From Fusarium oxysporum f. sp. lycopersici 4287 (lineage: Eukaryota; Ascomycota; Sordariomycetes; Hypocreales; Nectriaceae), in the NCBI RefSeq assembly GCF_000149955.1, contig NC_030988.1, positions 3,192,040 to 3,256,039 of the forward strand: a stretch of 64,000 nucleotides of DNA, read 5' to 3'. This document shows positions 11,609-22,105 of this stretch, in pieces. Numbering within the stretch: the first letter of the stretch is position 1; each line of letters begins with the position of its first letter. The notes below the pieces were generated by a model. That model was given only the letters and a program-made list of their open reading frames with translations, made no database searches and was not told where the DNA came from. A program made the position numbers and the translations under genes.

Positions 11609-11892
11609 TCCCTTTGAGTGCCACAGCCCTTCAGGAGCGTCACAACAGGGATATATAACCAATCAAAGTAAGTAAATAAGCCGCTACAGGCCAACTTGTA
11701 CTCAAGCCGCGATAGAGGGTTGTCAGCCAATTGAAATTGCTGAATTAGATGGCTATACCGCCAAAGAGGTAGCCCAGTTACAGGCGAAGACAGCCCTTTC
11801 AACTGCGCTTGGGGCGGAGCTTTTGTCACCTTCTTGTACGTGGGGTAAAGTGGGTCGAGATACCTACTGAAGGGCTGTGGCACTCAAAGGGA
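11609..11892. mobile_element. MITE, family B (TA target duplication)
   Basis: A 284-bp non-coding element. It starts TCCCTTTGAGTGCCACAGCC and ends with the near-perfect inverse (GGCTGTGGCACTCAAAGGGA), flanked by TA at 11607-11608 and 11893-11894. TA duplication and long TIRs point to a Tc1/mariner-pogo type transposase. A second copy lies at 15600-15858. Confidence 0.88.
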
Positions 11893-11894
11893 TA

Positions 11895-12392
11895 ATATAT
11901 CCAGAAGTGAATAAAAATCGCAGAAAGCCAGGATGTTATCTATTTAGATGCTCAGATATATACAGGTATTTTCATATTAATTATAGCATGCGAATTGACC
12001 GCATTGCAGTATAAACCTGGATTTACGTGTTTCGTCAGCAGGAGGGGGAGCTGTATGTATTCGAGGTCCTCGAATGGACCATTACCTCGAGTATCCTTGA
12101 TAAGGATCTTGTCGAAGCCCCTCGGCTTGATTGTTGAGCTCTCTTCCTCTGCTGTTGGTCGACAGCGCTGCGGCGTGAGCGCATATTGACGTCACTTCCT
12201 GCAACACCGCCCCGCTCCATTACGCTGAGAGGCTGTCGGTGTTGTTGATGTGGGGTATGATATTCGCCAATCACGCAAATAAAGATGGCGAATCGCTGCT
12301 CGTTATTACAGTATTGAGTTGATTCACTTCTATAAAATTGTTGCATTTTTACCTAGTCCCCTACTGCTCTCAATGGTGTTACGCACTCTCAA
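11895..12392. other. upstream region of the Zn2Cys6 gene
   Basis: About 500 bases without a recognisable gene or repeat. A CT-rich stretch (12345-12390) lies just before the regulator's ATG, as is common in fungal promoters. Confidence 0.4.
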
Positions 12393-14819
12393 ATGTCCTC
12401 CTCCCCTCCACTACAATCTCTCGCCAACAACGGAATACCTTCGAGTGTCCCCGGATTTCGTAGACTTGTACCAGCTCCAGTTTCGACTTCTGAGAGCACC
12501 AGCTCTGGCTCCGACCAGGGACCATCTCTACTATCCCATCTCCGTCCTCGAGCCAACCTGACAAAGATCGCCTGTGAATCGTGTCGGAAACGAAAGGTCA
12601 AGGCACGTGCAGAGTTTCACATTTTCATGTTTCTTCTAGATAGAAATCTGACAAGTTCGGCCCCGCTAACTCGCCATCTCTCCCACGCAGTGCTGTGGCG
12701 AACGTCCGAGATGCAGGGGTTGCATCAACAGGGGTGTCCAATGCCATTACCAGGCTGCAAACTGGGACCTAAAGCGGAAGTACGATGAGATACGAGAAAA
12801 ATCCAATATCTATGAACAACTCTGCTACCTCTTGACGTATCTGCCGGAGCGAGAGGTCCAGGGCATCCTTCGCAGACTTCGCGAGGGCGCCGATGTTGCC
12901 ACAACCATGCGGCAGGTGAAAGACGGCGACCTTCCGCTACAACCAGCATGGGCACCAGGGACACGACTTCATTATGATTTCCCTTATTCCACTTCCATGC
13001 CTGCTGCTCTGTTATCACCGGACAACCCGTATCTCGGCTCCACAGTATTCGAAATTACGTCTCACGCTCTGCCGCAGTCAGCAGAGCAAACGGAGGCTTG
13101 GGCAAGCCAGCCTGAGACCATCTACATGACGCCGTATAACATAGCAGAACTGATGGACCCTTACATACCGCACATTCAAATTTCCAGGTGGACATCAGTT
13201 GAGACAGACGATGAGTTGCTGCGAGCACTCTTGCGAGCATACTTTCTCCATGACTATGCGAATTACACTTGTTTTCAGAAAGACATCTTCCTCCAGGCCA
13301 TGAGAGACAGCGATACTCGATTTTGTTCTCCCTTACTTGTCAACGCTGTCCTAGCTGAGGCATGCGTAGGTCACGAGAACGCAATAACACGTAGATTTGC
13401 TAATCCGTCACTCAGCATAGTTATCGTAAAGCCACTCACCGTGCCCAGTACTGGAGACCAGAAACTCTGGGCTACAGGTTCCTCGCAGAGGCGAAACGAC
13501 TCTGGGCGCTAGAGAGCGGTAAGTGCAAGCTCACTACTCTACACGCCGCAATGGTGTTGCATGCCATCTATACCATGAATGGGATGGATCAGGTCGGCAT
13601 ATCTTATCTGCTTCAGTCGGTTCAATTGGCGCAGAACCTGAAGCTTTTTGCACCGGAGCAAACGGAAGGGAGAACGAAGACTGCCCGTGTATTTACTGCT
13701 TGGGCCCTGTATCGCTGGCAATCGTGGGTCTTCTTACTCTACGTTCTACACAATCTGGGAAAGGCTGATGAATAGGCGATAGATTGCAGGCCTTCCACAA
13801 TATGAGGGCTTCCCTGATCAGAGGACCTCCAGCGACGCCTATGCCAGACCTAGACGAGGAACCCTCGTGGTATGGGGAACTCTGGTTAAGATACCCGCCC
13901 AATTCGACACTGGTACCAATGCACTTTGGATATGTCTATCGAGCTCAAACGGAACTACGCCGTATTTCAAATGGCATTACCTGTATTATGTTTACGGGCC
14001 AAAAAACAGCGCGGAGTTTGCCATCAAGCGAACTTGATCGTTTACAAAAGGTACTCGACGACTGGTACATTGCTCTCCCAGAACCCATCAAGTCGCACAA
14101 GGCAGTGCTACCGTGCCAGCTCATAATGCAGTAAGTTCCAAAACAGCAATAAGACTATATTGCGCGAGCCTCGAGGTTAACATATAGGCAGCATGGAGTA
14201 CTGCGTTCTGCTCTTTAAAGTCGCTCAAATGGTGCAAGAAGGGATGAAGCCGCCACGCCTATCGACAGGTGTTAAAGCACTTAATAATAACACTCAACAT
14301 TCTAAAGCTGTTGCATACGCTTTAAGATGCCTCGAAACTGTACTTCGTCTCTACTACCTACGCCACAGCTTCGAGCACGGCGACACATACCTGACCTATT
14401 TCCTCTCCATCCTAGCAAATACGACCATCGAGAACATGAATAGGGACTCAGTATCCCCGGATGATATGGAAACTCTTAAAATCCTACGTGCAACGCTTCT
14501 CCTCGCTGTTAAAGGCCTCTACGACCAAGGCCAGCACGTATACGTCTCGTCCGCCATGTGCCGGCTGATAAGGGACCGCATGACGAAGGAAGACATGGAC
14601 GCGCTGAGGCGACACACGACGTGGAAGGATGACCAACCGCTGGTCCCACAATATGTTAGATCGACGTTTCCGGTGACAATTGTGATGCTGGAAGAGGATT
14701 GGCAGATGGAGACAGTGGAGAATCTGGCCAAGAAGTATGATCAGTTGGCACTCGAGGCGAATGAGGGTGAAAGTAGTACGGTCATCACGCCGGATGGAAA
14801 GTCTGAACAGACTGGATGA
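12393..14819 (+). CDS. Zn2Cys6 transcription factor with fungal middle homology region
   Basis: Five exons are proposed: 12393-12602, 12691-13365, 13416-13727, 13790-14130 and 14192-14819. They sum to 2166 bases, exactly 722 codons (721 aa). The zinc cluster is CESCRKRKVK from exon 1 joined to CCGERPRCRGCINRGVQC from exon 2. A linker rich in Leu/Arg follows, then the middle homology region with the usual landmarks (ISRWTSVETDDELL, YFLHDYANY, RAQYWRPETLGYRFLAEAKRLW, MRASLI, MHFGYVYRAQTELRR, HMEYCVLLF). It should be a nuclear DNA-binding regulator; its targets are unknown. Intron 1 needs a GC donor (AAG|GCACGT) to place the third cysteine correctly, and intron 3 has a weak donor (GTCTTC). These could be natural or could mark early decay. 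No neighbouring biosynthetic genes suggest a pathway. Confidence 0.85.
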
Positions 14820-15170
14820 AAGCTATTAATCGACGGACTTGTCCTCCCAGTCAATAAACGCCCATCTGCGAGACAAACAGCAACAGGAAACGAGGATTGA
14901 CATCAAAACCGGAGGGTAACCTCCGGCGTTCCAGCCACGTAGTCTTTAAGTCACGGGACCGGGATCTCGTCACCCCGCGATCCCGTCACCCCGCTTTCAG
15001 CCGCAACACCATAACCTTCATCAATTGAATTACTTAAAAAGTCGATATAATATCACGATTTTCATCCGGTCTTCGCCCAAGATGCCTTCTTATGTGGAAG
15101 AAGATATGCTTATTGCAATTAACCTTGTTCGAAATGGCGTATCAGAGGTCAAAGCTGCTAAAGAAGCTAC
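14820..15170 (+). pseudogene. 5' remnant of a pogo/Fot element
   Basis: A palindrome (CCGGAGGGTAACCTCCGG near 14910) and a doubled GATC..CGTCACCCCG motif (about 14960-15000) look like the subterminal repeats of a Fot element. A reading frame from 15080 begins MPSYVEEDMLIAINLVRNG and continues VSEVKAAKEATR. This matches the N-terminal helix-turn-helix seen in the transposases at 21386 and 23133. It stops exactly where the hAT terminus begins at 15171; the rest of the transposase is absent. Confidence 0.6.
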
Positions 15171-15191
15171 CAGGCTGGCGAATCTATCTAC

Positions 15192-15300
15192 ATCTATCTA
15201 CCGGCATCTTATGTAGATAGATGTAGATGCTTAGTCATGATTTGCAATGTAGATAGATAGATGTAGACTACATGTAGATGTAGATAGATTCGGTAGATAG
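15192..15300. repeat. left subterminal repeat cluster of hAT 1
   Basis: Repeated CATCTATCTAC / GTAGATAGATG units occur in both orientations. The same motif cluster is present at 18730-18855 inside the other terminus. Confidence 0.85.
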
Positions 15301-15599
15301 ACGGTCGGCTAATCCTCGGCCGTGTCGTCGCCCACCTCCTTCAGCAAACCTTCATACCCTTCTAGCAGCCCAGCCCGTAACCACGACCTTACCGTCTGAG
15401 TAACGGCAATTGTGCTTGCACCTAAGCGTGACCTCTTGGGCGAAACCATACTACCAGCAGAAGAAAAGGTCCTCTCACACTCAGAAGCCATTGCTGGGAC
15501 AGAGAGGATGTCAATCGCCATTTTTGTTGAGATCCGTTGTTTTTGACGGATCAATGGCTATTCCGATCCATTGGTGGCTGGGATGTGGATGTCTTGTCT

Positions 15600-15858
15600 A
15601 TCCCTTTGAGCGGCACAGCCCTTCAGGAAGTCACTCGCCCCACTTTGCTTAGTCACAAGGCTAGTACGTGCAGGGTACAGGAAGTTTGTAAGATATTTGC
15701 CAAGTCTGTTAGGTAGCTCTTTGTAACAATTAAAACTGCTGGGACTTTTATCACCATACAAATTAGTATATAGAGAGAAGTACCGTTAGTTTTATTCATT
15801 TTTATTGGTCCTATACCCCTGTCGCGACCCCGCCGAAGGGCTGTACCGCTCAAAGGGA
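15600..15858. mobile_element. MITE, family B, nested in hAT 1
   Basis: 259 bp, TCCCTTTGAGCGGCACAGCC at the left and the inverse at the right, flanked by TA (15598-15599, 15859-15860). The TIRs match 11609-11892, but the interiors differ in length and sequence, so the copies are not recent duplicates of each other. Confidence 0.88.
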
Positions 15859-17865
15859 TAGCTTCCGCTGGTTAGCGCTAGTCTTTCTTCTTTTTTAATC
15901 AATACAATATGCTCATTTCAACAATTTTCGCCACTCGCGGATACTCAAATCGCTTCGCAGACCAGTATTCAAGAGGATTGTCGTATGTTGTGTATATGTC
16001 TTGCTTTGTAGACAACCACCTCTCCAGTTCGTCTGTGGCTTCGTCATGGCCATGGCGGGTGGATGATATTAATTCGTCTTGGAAGGAATCAAATGGATTG
16101 TACTCGCGCGCCCTCACCGCGGCAGGAAGGTTACTGCTCGAGATTTCCCACTGAGCGGGAAGGTCGCGATAGTCCTCTTCCCAGAGCTTTTGGATGAGCT
16201 GGCGTGCCGCGAAAAGCCATTCCTCCTTCTCACCGTAGGCTTTTGTCAAGAACGACCATTGTATACCGGGGTGGAGAACCGTGGCTGCATAGTATATTGG
16301 CGTCTCATCAAGCTTGGTGTAGTACTTGTTGAGCTTGGTCCAGGCCGAATTGACGCACGAGGAATAGTAACTAGGTTCCGCCCGGTGTGTTGCCTCAGTC
16401 TTTGCTTTCTCCAGCGTAGAAAGGAGGAATTCGAATGCGACGGCAACCTGCCAAATAATTCCATATTGAGCTTCAACGCCTCCCTTACGAACTCGGAGCT
16501 GACAGTCCCTTCAAGCCGCAGAAGACAGGAATCGAACATTCTAAGAATATCTCTGAACCAACTGAGGGCATCCCAGTCTGCGTCACTCAGTAGATTTGCT
16601 TCCTCAAGACATCGAGGAAGTTGGCTTGGCGGCTGGGTACGGGTAGATCGGGGTCGTTGAAATTTCCTGCTTGATTGAATCGTAATGTCAATCAGCTCCT
16701 CCAGATAGCGTAGGAGCTTAATTGCTCGCTCGATCATATAATATTGAGATAGCCAGCGTGTGCTGTTGTCAAGGACGACATCAAGAGTGCCTCGATAGGA
16801 CTTGTCAGGGTCCTCATCTTGTAATTTCCGCAGAATTGCTGTCGCCTTATTCGACCGATTGACCCAGACGACAAGGTTGTGGAGTTTACCTACTGGACCT
16901 CTTTTTGTCCACTCTGCAAAATCGTCCGCATCAAGGTCCTCGAGTGTATTGCTGTCTTTAATGAAGAGGAGCGCTTTGGCGACAAGATGAAGAATATGCC
17001 CGAAACACCGAATCCTTCTGCTGGCCGGATTCTGCCACTGGAGCTTGTGGCCTATTGCTTCGACTGCTCCTTCATTGCTTGCGGCGTTATCGAGAATAAT
17101 GTATCCAACCTTGTTGTTTGCAATCAACTCGAAGTCATCTAACACCTCCATAACAGCGGCTGAGATATTTTCTCCCGTATGCGCTATGGCGATGTTTGGG
17201 AGGCCAAGGACGATCTTCCGTGGCTGGAATGTATCTTCATCGAGAAAGAAGGCATTTATGGAGAAGAACGAATGTCTGTTCCGGGACGCCCAGCCATCAA
17301 ATGCAATATGAACCTGGCTTGGGCTTCGTGATAGCGTGTGGATGACGCGCGATTTGTATGTGTTGAACTCGTCGATGATCCTAGCCCGAACCGTTTCATG
17401 GGTCAGATTGGCGGAAGTCTCGTGAACCAAGGGGTTCAGGTACTGAAAGACCTTTTGGAGGCCTTTATGCTCCGGTACGCGAAATAACAGATTTGCATCG
17501 GTGATCCACTGGACAACGTGGCGCTGGAACGTGGTCTTGTCAAATCGAGTAACCAACTCGTCGTGAAAGTCGTCCCTCTTCCGTTTCTTGGCTGCCAAAT
17601 CATGAAGGGTCAGTTGATTCGGGGGCCGCTCCTGCATATATCGTGTTGCTTTTGATGGATCTGGATGAAAAATATTGTGGGCCTTGCTGAGATGACCTTC
17701 AATGTTCCGAGTGTTGGACGAGACATAAGCCTTTGGCCGGGGAACGCCATGCTGGACACAGTGGCAACAGAGCCATGTATGGGGGCCAGACTCATTGCCT
17801 TTAGACCTAGCTTGAACGTCATAGCCGTGAGCCCAAAACCAGCCAGTAGCTTGACCAGTTCGAGC

Positions 17866-18439
17866 CAGGGTTGCAAACAAATAAATCAAATCAAATCGGG
17901 CATTCAATTTGATTTGATTTGGATATAAAAATGATCGATTTGATTTGATTTGATTTGATTTGGATCGATTTGGATCGATTTGATTATTTGGATAGCCCCA
18001 CCTTTCTCCCACGATGAGATGCATTGATCTGCTTCTATGGCCTGGAGTCGGTCACTGAGCTCTAACCATCTGCCCTGCGAGACTGAATATTCGCTTTGCT
18101 CGGAAGATGTCGCAATGAATTGAAAAGAGATCAATCGCTACTCGTGACAGACGTGGATATTTGACCATTTCCTGGAGTCTTCACCTTGCAATGGGCGGCA
18201 TCAAAGCCAAAAAACTATGGCAGTTAAATTGGGAGGTAGGGGCCCAGTTACCAAAATAGGCAGGGTCTCAGCGCAAAAGTGGGGCTACTGGCCCGTCTGG
18301 CACGAGCGCTGATTGGACAATACGTTATCCAAATGAATTCAAATATCCAAATAAATCGGACGTCCGGATTTGATTTGATTTGGATAAATTTGATTTGATT
18401 TGAATAGATTTGGCTCTGATTTATTTGTTTGCAACCCTG
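17866..18439. mobile_element. hAT-type MITE nested in hAT 1 coding region
   Basis: 574 bp with 22-bp TIRs (CAGGGTTGCAAACAAATAAA at the left, exact inverse at the right) and a perfect 8-bp target duplication GTTCGAGC (17858-17865 and 18440-18447). Both ends carry GATTT-rich microsatellite-like arrays (17885-17990 and 18360-18420). The 8-bp duplication and CAG..CTG ends identify it as hAT-mobilised. The TIR differs from the host hAT 1, so another hAT family moved it. Confidence 0.92.
17885..17990. repeat. GATTT-type simple repeat
   Basis: Runs of GATTTGATTT and GGATCGATTT inside the hAT-type MITE, with a second tract at about 18360-18415. They extend the arms of the terminal inverted repeat. 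Confidence 0.8.
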
Positions 18440-18887
18440 GTTCGAGCTGAGAGGATCCAATGGCTGCGGACAGCTTGCGATACTGCATCCCAGTCTTTGA
18501 TGATTGAATGGCTGCCGCGAGACGAGGAATTGTGCATAGGCAAGGTTGGGTCTTCGGGACAGGATATTTCCGATATGGTAGTATCGGTTGCGTAACTGAA
18601 TAAATCGCTTTGAGGTGCCATTTGGGCAATGGTTTTGGGTGGCATGAAGGGCAATGAGAATATGTCAAACCAAGACCCAAGCGAAAAAGGGGGATGGCGT
18701 GGGGAAATCGGGAAATGAGGGACGGGTCTTGGCATCTATCTACATTTCGTCTATCTACCGGACCTCCAGGTAGATAGATAGAAGACCCACATATCCCCTG
18801 GTAGATAGATAGATGTAGATCTACATCTATCTACATCTACATTTCATCTACATCGGTAGATAGATTCGCCAGCCTGAGTATACTTAC

Positions 18888-19543
18888 CAGGGATCAGAGC
18901 TACAAATAAGGCGAGCCCAATGCCGATGGGCGCAATGAAGGTATCTCGAGACTTTTCAGCAGCCAGCATCAAGACAACAAAAATCAGCTGAGCTGTGAAG
19001 AACATCTCCAAGAACACGCCTTTCGCAATAGAAGTATAAGGTCCGAGTACTGTGTTGGCCTGCGCCACTGACCCTGGGAACATCGCATCGACAAGGCCAC
19101 CCGCGCACATGGATCCGAGTAGCTGTGCGGGGACAAGGAACGCAGCGCGCAGCCAAGGGAGCTGTCCTGCGATGCATAAACCGAGCGTGACCTATGGTAC
19201 TATAGTCAGACTTGAGTCTTCGTTATAACAAGGAAGAAGTGTTGTTTACTGCTGGGTTGAATAATCCTCCGCTGATCCGGTAGAAAGCCCAGACGTTGAC
19301 CAGTAGAGAAAATCCGTACGATATTGCGATCCAAGTGTCCGTAGTACTTGCCAACCCACCATTGATAGCAGGATATGGTGATTGGAGAACAGCCATCATG
19401 TTTCCAGCATAGCCAAAGTAGAGGAAAAAGAATGTCCCAACGAACTCTCCTGATGCGGCGACCAAGTGAGCATTGAATGTGCTTAGATGACCTCGTGGAT
19501 GGCCTAGATCATCATGCCCATTTTTCTCAGCGGTAGGCCCCAT
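18888..19543 (-). pseudogene. aquaporin/aquaglyceroporin, 3' half missing
   Basis: Exon 1 (19543-19250) encodes an N-terminus and membrane helices ending in GGLFNPA, the first NPA box. A 58-bp GT-AG intron (19192-19249) follows. Exon 2 (19191-18888) starts with VTLGLCIAGQLPW and continues through helices to LFVALIPG. A consensus donor GTAAGT begins at 18887, but the hAT terminus starts only 11 bases later, at 18876. The second NPx(R) box and the last helices are therefore absent. A complete protein would be a six-helix water or glycerol channel. The truncated form is unlikely to work. Confidence 0.85.
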
Positions 19544-19610
19544 TTGACTCTATAATCGATGCTCCTTAGTTAAAAAGGTTTTTTAGTGTTTGATGCCGGG
19601 GCAGGAATTA

Positions 19611-21540
19611 AGTCAAGCACCCATGTAACCGACCCCCCCCTGGTAACCGACCCATCTGCAAGACTCAGAAAGTCCATCGATCTATTTACAATATTTTAAC
19701 ACAACTTTGTCAAATAAATAGCTAAAAATGCAGAGAAAATGGTATTTAAAAGTCTCTCAATCGCTCTCTTCGCTACTCAAATCCTGTCTAATATACCTTT
19801 TTGTAGGCCGCCTGACGCGGGTTGATCGGCGCACAGGGGCTGGATCTTCCTCCGACTCAGAGCTACTTTTCCCATCCACCACAATACAATCAAGATCGCC
19901 TTTCTGTGACTGAATAACACGTTGATCAGGCTCGCGATTGGCCTCTGCAAGTATCTGTGCGAGGCTTATAAAGCATTCGTTCGGATCCTGCCTGATTTTC
20001 CGTTTTTTCTTCGGTTGCGCCGCTTCAAGCTGGGCGCGTAACCGCTCAATTTCGCGGTCTTTCATCGCGAGCTCGATTGCAACCTTGTCTAACGCCGCAG
20101 CCGCTTTTCGAATTGAGAGCCGTGAAGAAGGAGAGCTGCTTTTGGCAGAGAAAAGCTTTACAACGTCGCCGCCACGCTTTGGCGTTACGATATCGTGAGT
20201 TTCTGAGGGAGGTAGTGCCGACTTCGTGAGCACCATCACCCAACGCGAAGCGAGCGGTTTGTTAATATTCACAGGCCATAAGCCAGCTGCCCGCCATCCA
20301 GATCGAATGTTTTCCTTCCGGAAACCGATTTCGCGGGCTCTCGCATAAAAATCGAGAAACCTTTGCTTCCCAACCCGGGTAGAATCCGTCAGAGCGGTAT
20401 GCTCGCCAACCAAAGTACGGTACGCCGCCTTCAGACTAGAAAAGCAACCGAGATCTAAAGGCTGGAGTACATGAGAACAATGTGCCGGTAAAAAGAGAAG
20501 ATAAACATTGTTCAGGTAACACTTGGCCATGAATTCCTCGGTTGCATGCGAGCCGTGGCCGTCAACGATTAATAAACGGTCATCAGCTGGATCTGCAGGA
20601 GCCGTGTGGGGAAGGAATACCTTCTCAAGCCACTCTAACGCAATAGAGTTGCTCGTCCAGCCATTTTTTGAGAAGGTAACTTGCCAACCAAGGTGCTTCT
20701 CTAAAAATTCGCGTCGGAACCATTGCTCTTGAATGCTTTTCGCTTTGAATATAACGAGCGGATGGAGGACAACCCCGACCGCTGATATACACTCAATAAT
20801 GGAAGTCCACGTACGTACGGTCGCTGTTTTGACTGGTACCGCGTTAGGGCTCTCCTGTGACGAGCCGATCACGAGGCCGTTAACGCCCTGGCCTTCCATA
20901 ATGCCGCCCTCGTCGGCGTTATACCGTCGTTCGGGGGGGATCCAATCCACGGTCTCATACACGTTGAACAAGCGCTTGATATTCGCCGGGGTCGCAGCAT
21001 TTACACGCTCCCAGTCTGTACGGCGACCCAACTTTGTCTTCAAGGCAGGGTGGCGCTCCACGAATCGCGTAGTCCACTTCCTTCCTAATGGCGCGTGATC
21101 CTCGTGACGCGCGAGAACGCTGCGGACGATAGTTCGGCACTTGCGCGTGAGTTGGAGCGTGGCCGAGCTTTTCCTGTCGCAGAATCCAGCGCTCAAGGTC
21201 ATCTTCTTGATCGGTAGTAAGGCGTAGTTGTTCTTGGCGAGCGACCTGACGACTTTGCGCACCAGTGAGGCGACCTCGTAGGGTGCTGGGTGGTAGACCG
21301 TTTTTTTTCGCGGCGGTCTTCAAAGAGACCCCATTCTTGACGTCTGCAATGGCATTTTCTAGGTCGTCCGCAGAGTATACCGGCATTGTAGAAGTAAAAG
21401 AAGAGGATGAAGAAAGAAAAAATTGAATTGAAGAAGAACTCGATTTATCGTGGATTTAAATACTGGTGTGGACGCGTCTGAAGACGTGTCTGAGGTGGGG
21501 GTCGGTTACCAGGGGGGGTCGGTTACATGGGTGCTTGACT
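19611..21540 (-). mobile_element. Fot/pogo-type transposon (TA duplication)
   Basis: A 1930-bp element. The ends are AGTCAAGCACCCATGTAACC and its inverse, each followed inwards by a second copy of GGTAACCGACC. TA duplications lie at 19609-19610 and 21541-21542. The terminal repeat is about 44 bp, with an internal doubled motif. It sits 67 bases upstream of the aquaporin start codon. Confidence 0.93.
19757..21386 (-). pseudogene. pogo/Fot DDE transposase, one-base frameshift
   Basis: The N-terminal helix-turn-helix (MPVYSADDLENAIADVKNG) is followed by a CENP-B-type HTH and the DDE core. The acidic residues are in YNADEGG, LLIVDGHGSH and HVLQPLDLG. A basic, coiled C-terminus (EIERLRAQLEAAQPKKKRK) ends with SEESD. 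The frame changes near 21136, where an extra base (read as a C on the minus strand in CAAGTGCCGAAC) separates HAPTHAQV from RTIVRSVL. Without it the gene is 542 residues in whole codons. All catalytic residues survive, so this copy decayed recently. Confidence 0.9.
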
Positions 21541-21790
21541 TAGTTTCTAACGTCAACAAAAAGGGAAGGGTTAAGATGGGTTTATATCTATCGAGTTAGA
21601 TACGTAGTACTGTCAACTAAGTCTTTATATGTATAAAGCGTCCCGGAGATAATTCTCCTGTTATGATGCGTATAGCTTGGGGTATGACGTATACAAAACT
21701 GTTCTCTGGAAATCAGTGTGGCCGCCACCTTGGATCAAAGAGTTAATCATGATAAGCTTATTGTCGCCCATGACATTAAGCGTGCCCATA

Positions 21791-22105
21791 CTCGGGTAGG
21801 GCGTAGAGACCGGCCCCCCTAACTTGATTCACCCGCAAGCTCCGTGCCTCAAGCACGGGGGGTACGGTGACCAGGCAAAGGGTCGGTTGACAAGGGAAAT
21901 AAAGGTACCTATATTTCTATAGGTTATGGTATGAAATTAGAAGTATATTATTTCTCCAATTTTATGGAGAAATTTAGATAAAAAGTCACATGACTTTTGC
22001 AATTACAGATACTTTTAATAGTAAGATTAGGCCTAAGAAAAAGAGGTATCTTTAACCAGTGACCGTGCCTTAAGCACGGGAGGTCGGTCTCTAGACCTTA
22101 CCAAA
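21791..22105. mobile_element. degenerate MITE, family A
   Basis: About 315 bp. The left end CTCGGGTAGGGCGTAGAGAC and right end GGTCTCTAGACCTTACC are diverged family-A termini with TA on each side (21789-21790, 22106-22107). A hairpin core CCGTGCCTCAAGCACGG and the GGTCGGTT motif also match the family. More mutated than the copy at 345-716. Confidence 0.78.

Larger units (their letters stand above)
15309..18735 (-). pseudogene. hAT transposase, interrupted and frameshifted
   Basis: From right to left: an N-terminal part (18440-18735, including MPPKTIAQM), a BED zinc finger (CCHCVQHG...HLSKAH), and the RNase-H-like core with HIAFDGWASRN and YIILDNAASNEG. A C-terminal dimerisation block ends the protein (MAIDILSVPAMASECERTFS at 15309-15554). 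Three defects are visible. A 574-bp MITE sits in the N-terminal coding region, and removing it with one duplication copy leaves the frame open. A frameshift lies near 16447 (after FLGR-like sequence, where the frame carrying WQVAVAFEFL takes over). A family-B MITE and extra sequence split the C-terminus at 15600-15858. It would have been a cut-and-paste transposase; it is inactive now. Confidence 0.85.
15171..18876 (-). mobile_element. hAT transposon 1, with two nested MITEs
   Basis: The terminal inverted repeats are CAGGCTGGCGAATCTATC at the left and its exact inverse at the right (at least 21 bp, 15171-15191 and 18856-18876). The subterminal regions (15192-15300 and 18730-18855) are filled with GTAGATAGATGTAGA-type direct and inverted copies, a typical hAT transposase-binding layout. 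The adjacent 8 bases differ (GAAGCTAC on the left, AGTATACT on the right), so there is no target-site duplication. The left neighbour is a pogo scrap and the right neighbour a truncated aquaporin. Confidence 0.88.

Noticed and set aside
15171..18876. Target-site duplication for hAT 1
   Set aside because: The 8 bases beyond each TIR (GAAGCTAC and AGTATACT) do not match, even allowing for a few mutations.
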